Source: Scytonema sp. UIC 10036 (lineage in GTDB: Bacteria; Cyanobacteriota; Cyanobacteriia; Cyanobacteriales; Nostocaceae). From it: a stretch of 48,214 nucleotides of DNA. A program made the position numbers and the translations under genes. The stretch is from contig NZ_WJFC01000090.1 in assembly GCF_009725235.1 (NCBI RefSeq), forward strand, positions 1 through 48,214, in the 5' to 3' direction. This document shows positions 43,601-48,214 of the stretch, in pieces. The notes under the pieces are model-generated. The model was not told where the DNA came from. It did not search any database and saw only the letters and a list, made by a program, of their open reading frames with translations. Each line of letters starts with the position of its first letter. Within the stretch, counting starts at the first letter, position 1.

Positions 43601-44165
43601 CAGTCATGATTGCACAGTGAAGTTATGGGATATCTTTGATGGTAAGTGTTTAAAAACTATACATGAAGAAAAACACGGAGTTTTGTCAGTCGCGTTTAGT
43701 CCAGATGGTCTAACTTTAGCCAGTGGCGGTCACGATCATACAGTAAGGTTATGGAATGTTTTTGATGGTAAGTGCTTGAGAACTTTGCACGGACATATGG
43801 GTTGGGTTTGGTCAATCGCCTTCAGCCCTGACGGACGCATCCTAGGGAGTGGTAGTATGGATCAAACGATAAAGTTATGGGATGTCAAAATCGGTCAATT
43901 TATTAAAACATTGCGAGGACATACTCGGGGAGTTTTGTCAGTAACCTTTAGTCCCAGTGAATATAAACTGATGAGTAGCAGTGAAGATGAAACACTGAGA
44001 ATTTGGCAGACCTCAACAGGTGAGTGCAGAAAAATTCTAAGAGATAAAAAACTTTACGAGGGTATGAAAATCGCTGGTGCAACTGGATTAACGGAGGCGA
44101 CAATTAGTACTTTAAAAAGTTTAGGGGCTATAGAGTCTGCACTGGAGCGTTTTTCATCTATATAA
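40677..44165 (+). CDS. HTH-NB-ARC-WD40 STAND protein, intact
   Basis: 1,162 residues, ATG at 40677. Residues 1-90 form the N-terminal HTH found in cyanobacterial vMAP/NB-ARC proteins (LSTVEISILKGSWENLTYEQ, LWQLLTEVLDEKVSKTNV). The NB-ARC part has GRTEEL, P-loop GMGGIGKTS (148-156), Walker B CLIVLDNAE (about 224-232) and GNALALKIVATTI. Two pentapeptide-like lines (ADLRNVNLHNVNFVHANL) precede about 14 WD40 repeats from residue about 575 to 1130. STAND ATPases with WD40 sensors switch on oligomerisation when ligand binds. Output could be transcriptional through the HTH, but no effector domain is present. It is a paralog of the broken gene directly upstream. Confidence 0.93.
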   Translation: MNFKEVLKFTDEAVFIKVGRRLSTVEISILKGSWENLTYEQIAAVASYSVVYVKRHIGPQLWQLLTEVLDEKVSKTNVRSVIERQWRKSLQLERVEETADNSIQQGLKGSVDWGEAIDVSVFYGRTEELNTLEKWLTTEHCRLVALLGMGGIGKTSLAAKLAQQVQDRFDYVVWRSLHNAPLLFELLANLIQFFSQSQVLEADLPNIMDGRISKLINYLRQYRCLIVLDNAETILQSGAIAGSYREGYQEYGQLLKRIGEVSHKSCFVLTSREKPKEVAFLEGKSLPVRSLQLRGLEVVDGKKIFEIKGLYGSESDVLAVVDRYAGNALALKIVATTILDIFNGNISKFLEEDTAIYGNIRELIDQQFSRLSNLENNIMYWLAINREPVGLSELQDDIISLILPRKLLEALESLVRRSLVEKRAELFTLQPVVMEYIIDDLVQQSWQEISNYNLNLLKSHALIKATAKDYIKEIQTRLILKPVIDGLLTVFRSEDILKNQIRKILLKLRETFPQEQNYIAGNVLNLLCYLKTDLSHYDFSHLTIRQADLRNVNLHNVNFVHANLAKTVFAESFSGILSLAFSPNQKLFALGDMNGEICLYQVSDWRQLNILRGHTDWVTSIAFSPDSSILASGSEDQTINLWNVTTGQHLNTLQGHKKGISSLVFASQPSPNSSDNKVLASGSDDKTVKIWDVRDGRCLKTLQGHSDMVRAVVFSPDNKMLASGSVDKTLKLWDARNGKCLKTLQENNGEIWSVAISPDGNRLASASGDRTVKLWDIHTGKCQMSLQGHAGWVISVAFSQDGQTIASGSWDRTVKLWNVSNGQCLKTLQGHNNIVRAVHFSPNGQILASGSDDQSLRVWDVSTGQSLKTLQGYSSRIWSIASSPDGQILASSSHKTVKLWNINTGQNFRSLLGHSNGVWSLAFSPNGKMLASASEDKTVKIWDVSTGECLRTLQGHTNWVWSVAFSPDGLTLASGSHDCTVKLWDIFDGKCLKTIHEEKHGVLSVAFSPDGLTLASGGHDHTVRLWNVFDGKCLRTLHGHMGWVWSIAFSPDGRILGSGSMDQTIKLWDVKIGQFIKTLRGHTRGVLSVTFSPSEYKLMSSSEDETLRIWQTSTGECRKILRDKKLYEGMKIAGATGLTEATISTLKSLGAIESALERFSSI

Positions 44166-44604
44166 ACCTGAGTTCGACGTAAGCGCTGGATGGGCTTGAA
44201 TTAAGAATCCCGGATCGGATCTGATATCGGTGATAGCAGCGCTATCATAAGCATGACTTATGTTAACGTGAGATTGATTAGTATTACTAATTTAAGCTTG
44301 AGCCGAGCGCTGAAATTCTTTCTCAACATACAAATGTACTTCTAAAGAGCGTAGGCGTAGCCCGCCGTTGGTACCGCCCTGTACCAGTTGCGCCATTCAT
44401 ACTGGAACAAAAATACTATTATTGCGCGATACGGCTTCAGCCGAAGTGCGAAGCTATCGCCTGTGCCAGTTGCGTAAGTCCAGTTCTGATAGCTTTGTTG
44501 TTGAGCAAAAAATGAACTTGGATTGAGCCTTGCACAACTGAATGACAGTTATTAAATTGAATTCTTGTTAGAAGAAAATGTTTTGATTTTTCAGGAGATG
44601 TAAG
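44166..44604. other. Intergenic region with interspersed repeats
   Basis: Contains the inverted relative of the 9356 repeat at 44221-44253 and fragments of common cyanobacterial repeats (GGCGTAGCCCGCCG near 44352; GCTATCGCCTGTGCCAGTTG near 44453). No gene seen. Confidence 0.65.
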
Positions 44605-45075
44605 TTGAATTTAATTCAGGCTCTATTCATAACCTTCTGGCAGGATACTATAGATCGAATTTTCTTCGAGAAGCTCAAAAGTATTGACTGGCAAGCAATA
44701 TTTCTCAGACTTCTCCAATGTGATGAAGGTCAAAATTTGAGTGTACTACAAGCTATATTTGCAATTCAACAGTATGGGTTATTCCTATTTTTAATACAGA
44801 AATACCCATACATAAGAATGGTTCCCAATCAAGAGATTGATGCAGTTTTACACGCACATATAGCTAATACTCATCAGTTTGAAAAAGACTGCCAAACCCT
44901 CTTTAATGTTTGTCTTAAACACATTCCAGAATTTGGAGTTCGAGGAGAAGCTGAACGTTTAGAATGGCAATCAGCTTTTGCTCAAACGCAAAAACTATTC
45001 GAGCTAAATTTTGGGCAAGGTACTATGAGCAATTCTCCAGCTGCTTGTTGTGAAATTCTCCTGAATTTTACATAA
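44605..45075 (+). CDS. Small GRDP-like protein, unknown function
   Basis: 156 residues with a TTG start at 44605 backed by a strong AGGAG site 7 nt upstream. The core IAIQQYGLFLFLIQKYPYIR, PNQEIDAVLHAHIANTHQFE and KDCQTLFNVCLKHIPEFG resembles the glycine-rich-domain-containing (GRDP, PF07173-like) pattern VDxxWHxHxxxTxxYxxDC, with Leu-His in place of Trp-His. Short stand-alone versions occur in cyanobacteria without a known role. It is flanked by STAND genes on both sides in opposite orientation. Confidence 0.7.
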   Translation: MNLIQALFITFWQDTIDRIFFEKLKSIDWQAIFLRLLQCDEGQNLSVLQAIFAIQQYGLFLFLIQKYPYIRMVPNQEIDAVLHAHIANTHQFEKDCQTLFNVCLKHIPEFGVRGEAERLEWQSAFAQTQKLFELNFGQGTMSNSPAACCEILLNFT

Positions 45076-45333
45076 TCTATCTTCTTAACTTTGACGTGCT
45101 ATTTGCTTGCGTCAAAATCCCCAACCTTTGACATATGATGTTTCTACAGATGGCGAGTCATTGCGAATTAATTCCCGGTTTATTTCACAAAAAAATCGAC
45201 AAAGCTCCAAAAAATAGTGTGGATTTGATGCATTGAATTTGATTCATTCACTTACTTATACGCAAATCTGTGTTCTAGAAATTACCTCTCCCTGACATGG
45301 GGAGAGGCTTAATAATATCGATGTGTTATATCT

Positions 45334-47679
45334 TTATACTTCTGTATTTAGTGTTTGCAGCAAGTTTTGTGTTTCCTCAACTTCTGGTAGCATTCCCAGT
45401 TTCTCAAAATTTTCTAATGCTTTAGTTGCCCAACAACGAGCAGCATCTAAGTTACCTTGTGCTTTTGCTAGAGAGGAGAAGGAGCGTTGACAAAATGCAA
45501 TGCGACTTTTGTCAACGTTCGCTTCAGCGACGTGCAGCCCTTCCATTAAAAGTCGTTCAGCTTCATCCAGTCTTTCTTGTTTGATGGCAATATCAGCCAA
45601 CCAATTTTGCGTACAGAAGATGGCGCGTACCCAGTTCGTTGCTTGTGCAAGTTCTAGAGTTTCTTGGAAAATAATTTTTGCTTGCTCATATTTTTTATTT
45701 TTGAACGAAATCTCCCCATCATAATATCGAATTTGCACTAACTGCCACAGTCGCTGCTGTTCGTCTAATTGTGTTTGCTCCAGTAGTTCTATTGCGTGAG
45801 TCAACCAACTCTGCGCCTCATCAAACTTTTGCTGTTGAATGTTTAAGACTGCTATATTTCTAGCTAAGTTCAACACAAATAACGCTTCTTGATGGTGACG
45901 CAATTCCCAAGCCTTGGCAAATAGTTCTTTTGCTTCTTCTAATTGGGTTTGCTTCCCCATTGAGGTCAGAGTCCAAGCACGGTCAACCATCACTTTTGCT
46001 GTAACTGACCAGTCCCCACGTTGTTCTGCGGCTTGAATTAGCCATGCTGTCCAGGTTAGACGGTCATCCCAGTATCGCAGACGACTTTCTTGCCTGCCCA
46101 TAACATGGGTGTATGCCTCAAGATTTTGCCAGAACTTCAACATATTGTCGTATCGATTCTCAACCATACACCATTCAATAACAGCTTGTAAATTTTGCCA
46201 CTCCTCCTCCAACCCATCAAACTGTCCTTGCCACCTTTTAGCATCCTGTCCAGTATACCTTTGGGCAAAGCTTAAGTACCAATCGATCCACTTTTCCCTT
46301 GCTTTTTGTTCAAAATCGGGATGAGCTTTAAGTTCTGCAAGGGCATACTCGCGGGTCAGTGGTAGCATACTGTAGCGATTGTTTTCTTGTCTAACTAAAG
46401 AAAGTCCTCGCAATCGAGCTAAATCTGTACTTGTTGTATTCAAGTTCGCTTCCGGAACAGCAACTTGTATGAGGGCATCTTGTAAAGCAGGCATTGGAAA
46501 CAGCGCTAGTGCCATGAGTAACTTATGAGCTGATTGTCCTGCAAGTGGTTTAATTGAGGTTTCAAAGCAAAAACGGGCAACATCTTGTGTAGGCTCAGAT
46601 ATTCCTCCCAATACTTCATTTATAGGGTAGCCGTTAGCTAACTGTCCAATTGCGTAGCTAATGGCCACTGGAATACCTCCTGTGACCTTATAAACCGCTT
46701 GCCGATCTTTGTGGCTGAGGGATACTCCTTTTTCTTGAGCTTCGTGCTTAATTAGACAAAGACCGTCTTCCTCTGGCATTGATGTTAACCGCACAGGTAC
46801 AAACACAATTTGTTCGCGAGTGGTAATGACCGCTTTAACAGTTGCGGGTAACTCATACAAAAATGCCAAAACATCCTGCTGATTTTCCACCGTCTCCAAA
46901 TTATCGACAATTAGCAGTGTACGCTGACAGGAAAGGGCATCTTTAATTAAATCTAATTGCTCTTCAAAACTCACCCCTGTAATATCTAACTCATCCAATA
47001 TTCGCGCAATTTGACGAAAAATATCGTGCAACGTCCGTCTTGGAGCTAGACTTGGCAACAAACCGAAAGGAGTAAGATAAGACTGTTTGGCTGAGGTAAA
47101 AATAATGGTATCAAACGTAGGCACACCTAAGAAAGCTTCATTGTTATAACTGGCTTGTAAACACCGATAGGCTGCTTCCAACACAAGGGTTGTTTTACCC
47201 ACACCACCAATACCATCGACGCTAACTAAGTGTGCAGAATGTCTGGGTGAAAGTAACTCCAAAAGCCGAGCAATTTCCTCTTCTCGACCAACAAAAGTAG
47301 TGCAACTATGAGCAGGTAAGTTATGACGCAACTGTTTGGAGGGAATGGGGGAAGTTGAAAGCGATTCGATAGGGGTAGCATTTTCGCCTCCGTTACTTCT
47401 GCTATACTTTGGATCTTTTGATAATTGCTCTAAAACTAATTTCACTGTATTAATACGTACTTTGTGTCCCGTAGCGTCTGATAATACTTCCCAAAGGTTT
47501 GGGCAAAATACTCGCTGTACGGTGCTGTCAGCATATCCAGTCACCTGAATATCTTTAAGTTTCTTCCCTTCCAAAACTTGCTCCAGAATAGTCTTGTCCA
47601 CATCTGTCAAAGGTCTTCTCGTTTGAGAGAGAACTAGAGAAGCCATTCTTATGAGTTCCGATATTTTTTCAGTGTCCAT
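45334..47679 (-). CDS. HTH-NB-ARC-TPR STAND protein
   Basis: 781 residues, ATG at 47679. Residues 1-90 match the same HTH type as the 40677 protein (LTDVDKTILEQVLEGKKLKD, NLWEVLSDATGHKVRINTVK). NB-ARC: FVGREEEI (129-136), P-loop GIGGVGKTT (156-164), Walker B LLIVDNLE and GGIPVAISYAIGQL. A winged-helix-like LAGQSAHKLLMALALFPMPA follows, then TPR helices from about residue 480 to the end (AKELFAKAWELRHHQEALF, LDEAERLLMEGLHVAEANV). It is a signalling ATPase with a TPR sensor. It is not interrupted, unlike the two other damaged STAND genes in the window. Confidence 0.93.
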   Translation of the reverse strand: MDTEKISELIRMASLVLSQTRRPLTDVDKTILEQVLEGKKLKDIQVTGYADSTVQRVFCPNLWEVLSDATGHKVRINTVKLVLEQLSKDPKYSRSNGGENATPIESLSTSPIPSKQLRHNLPAHSCTTFVGREEEIARLLELLSPRHSAHLVSVDGIGGVGKTTLVLEAAYRCLQASYNNEAFLGVPTFDTIIFTSAKQSYLTPFGLLPSLAPRRTLHDIFRQIARILDELDITGVSFEEQLDLIKDALSCQRTLLIVDNLETVENQQDVLAFLYELPATVKAVITTREQIVFVPVRLTSMPEEDGLCLIKHEAQEKGVSLSHKDRQAVYKVTGGIPVAISYAIGQLANGYPINEVLGGISEPTQDVARFCFETSIKPLAGQSAHKLLMALALFPMPALQDALIQVAVPEANLNTTSTDLARLRGLSLVRQENNRYSMLPLTREYALAELKAHPDFEQKAREKWIDWYLSFAQRYTGQDAKRWQGQFDGLEEEWQNLQAVIEWCMVENRYDNMLKFWQNLEAYTHVMGRQESRLRYWDDRLTWTAWLIQAAEQRGDWSVTAKVMVDRAWTLTSMGKQTQLEEAKELFAKAWELRHHQEALFVLNLARNIAVLNIQQQKFDEAQSWLTHAIELLEQTQLDEQQRLWQLVQIRYYDGEISFKNKKYEQAKIIFQETLELAQATNWVRAIFCTQNWLADIAIKQERLDEAERLLMEGLHVAEANVDKSRIAFCQRSFSSLAKAQGNLDAARCWATKALENFEKLGMLPEVEETQNLLQTLNTEV

Positions 47680-48173
47680 CTATATATCTGGAAATAACTT
47701 TTTGTACTGAGCTTAACTTAATTTTGGAAATAAGTTTATACCTGTACAGCAATCCTATTTAAGTTGTAGAAAAAATACTTAGTAATTTTGCTAAAGCCAT
47801 GTAATATTTAATTGAATTCTAGTTATTAAAAATCACGCTTATACAAATAAAACTAATTCTGCAGTATTTTAAGAAAAGCATACATAAGTAAATATTATGT
47901 GGTTTTTAATTATACTGCTTAGCGATCGCGAATTTCTGAGAACGATTTAGGATTACCATAACACCTGAATGAAAAAAACTGAAATGTTAGGACTTGAAAA
48001 TTTAAGAGTTGAATATATAAATGAAATTTTTGCTACAAAATGAACATAAATTTCTGATATTTATAACAAGCCTCAACCTAAAGGTAGTTTTTCGTAAAGA
48101 CTAGCCATACTTAGTCTCTGCGTTAAAAAAAATATCGAGCTTTTCAGCAGGGTACACGTCTATAACAATGTAA
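47680..48173. other. AT-rich non-coding stretch
   Basis: No gene and no clear hairpin. One HIP1 site (GCGATCGC) lies near 47923. It ends at the terminal repeat of an IS5-type element. Confidence 0.5.
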
Positions 48174-48214
48174 GAGGATGTTTGAAAAGTCATGATTCAT
48201 GTATCAAATATTTT
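48174..48214 (+). mobile_element. Terminal inverted repeat of a second IS5-type element running off the window
   Basis: GAGGATGTTTGAAAAGT at 48174-48190 is identical to the terminal repeats of the 31376-32375 element. The flanking triplet is TAA, consistent with a TNA target. The inner sequence (CATGATTCATG) differs from the first element, so it is a related copy or an isolated end. Confidence 0.7.

Overview
The window looks like chromosomal DNA of a filamentous, probably heterocystous, cyanobacterium (Nostocales type). The base composition is AT-leaning. The HIP1 palindrome GCGATCGC is scattered throughout. Short tandem repeats of the GGTTAGT, GGGATTAGGGAGTA and TCCTCCTTG kinds are present. 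There are clear cyanobacterial core genes (ndhK-type subunit, ppx, 4-hydroxybenzoate prenyltransferase) and the NB-ARC/WD40/TPR proteins, pentapeptide-repeat proteins and RTX proteins typical of large Nostocales genomes.

Layout. 1-4.6 kb: the interrupted 5' part of an NB-ARC/TPR gene running off the left edge, a membrane pentapeptide-repeat gene and a zinc-ribbon membrane protein, all on the minus strand. 4.6-13.7 kb: an accessory island with plasmid character. It holds a ParA/ribbon-helix-helix partition pair preceded by two families of about 20-bp repeats, a minimal tyrosine recombinase with a CHAT-TPR gene bracketed by two similar terminator-like repeats, a candidate structured RNA with a strong terminator, a shattered gene of the 5-hmdU-kinase-helical/thymine-pyrophosphorylase family, and a two-gene unit of a helical protein plus a membrane-anchored dCTP-deaminase/dUTPase-fold protein. 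13.9-20.1 kb: housekeeping and envelope genes (ppx divergent from the prenyltransferase, a LOG-like protein, an internally deleted glycosyltransferase, a secreted CE1-type esterase). 20.7-29.0 kb: a minus-strand cluster of three RTX calcium-binding proteins, one fused to pentapeptide repeats, with two glycosyltransferases and traces of segmental duplication. 29.8-32.4 kb: a cytochrome P450 3' fragment cut by an IS200/IS605-type element, itself interrupted by a 1,000-bp IS5-type element; all their transposases are broken. 32.4-36.5 kb: two adjacent Coq4-like proteins (one with a TerB-like domain), an orphan ndhK, and a DUF2834 membrane protein divergent from an XRE/MmyB-type regulator across a perfect palindrome. 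36.6-47.7 kb: three STAND genes (HTH-NB-ARC-WD40 broken, HTH-NB-ARC-WD40 intact, HTH-NB-ARC-TPR) with a small GRDP-like gene. The right edge carries the terminal inverted repeat of another IS5-type copy.

How the genes relate. The island mixes plasmid maintenance (partition, recombinase) with genes of conflict type (CHAT protease-like, nucleotide-metabolism-like pair, base-modification-family remnant) and lacks a recognisable replication initiator, so I read it as an integrated or decaying plasmid. The least explained parts are the helical/deaminase-fold pair with the decayed neighbour at 10.1-12.7 kb, the structured RNA at 9.4 kb, and the repeats around parAB and the recombinase. Function statements rest on motifs visible in the translations; no database search was run.
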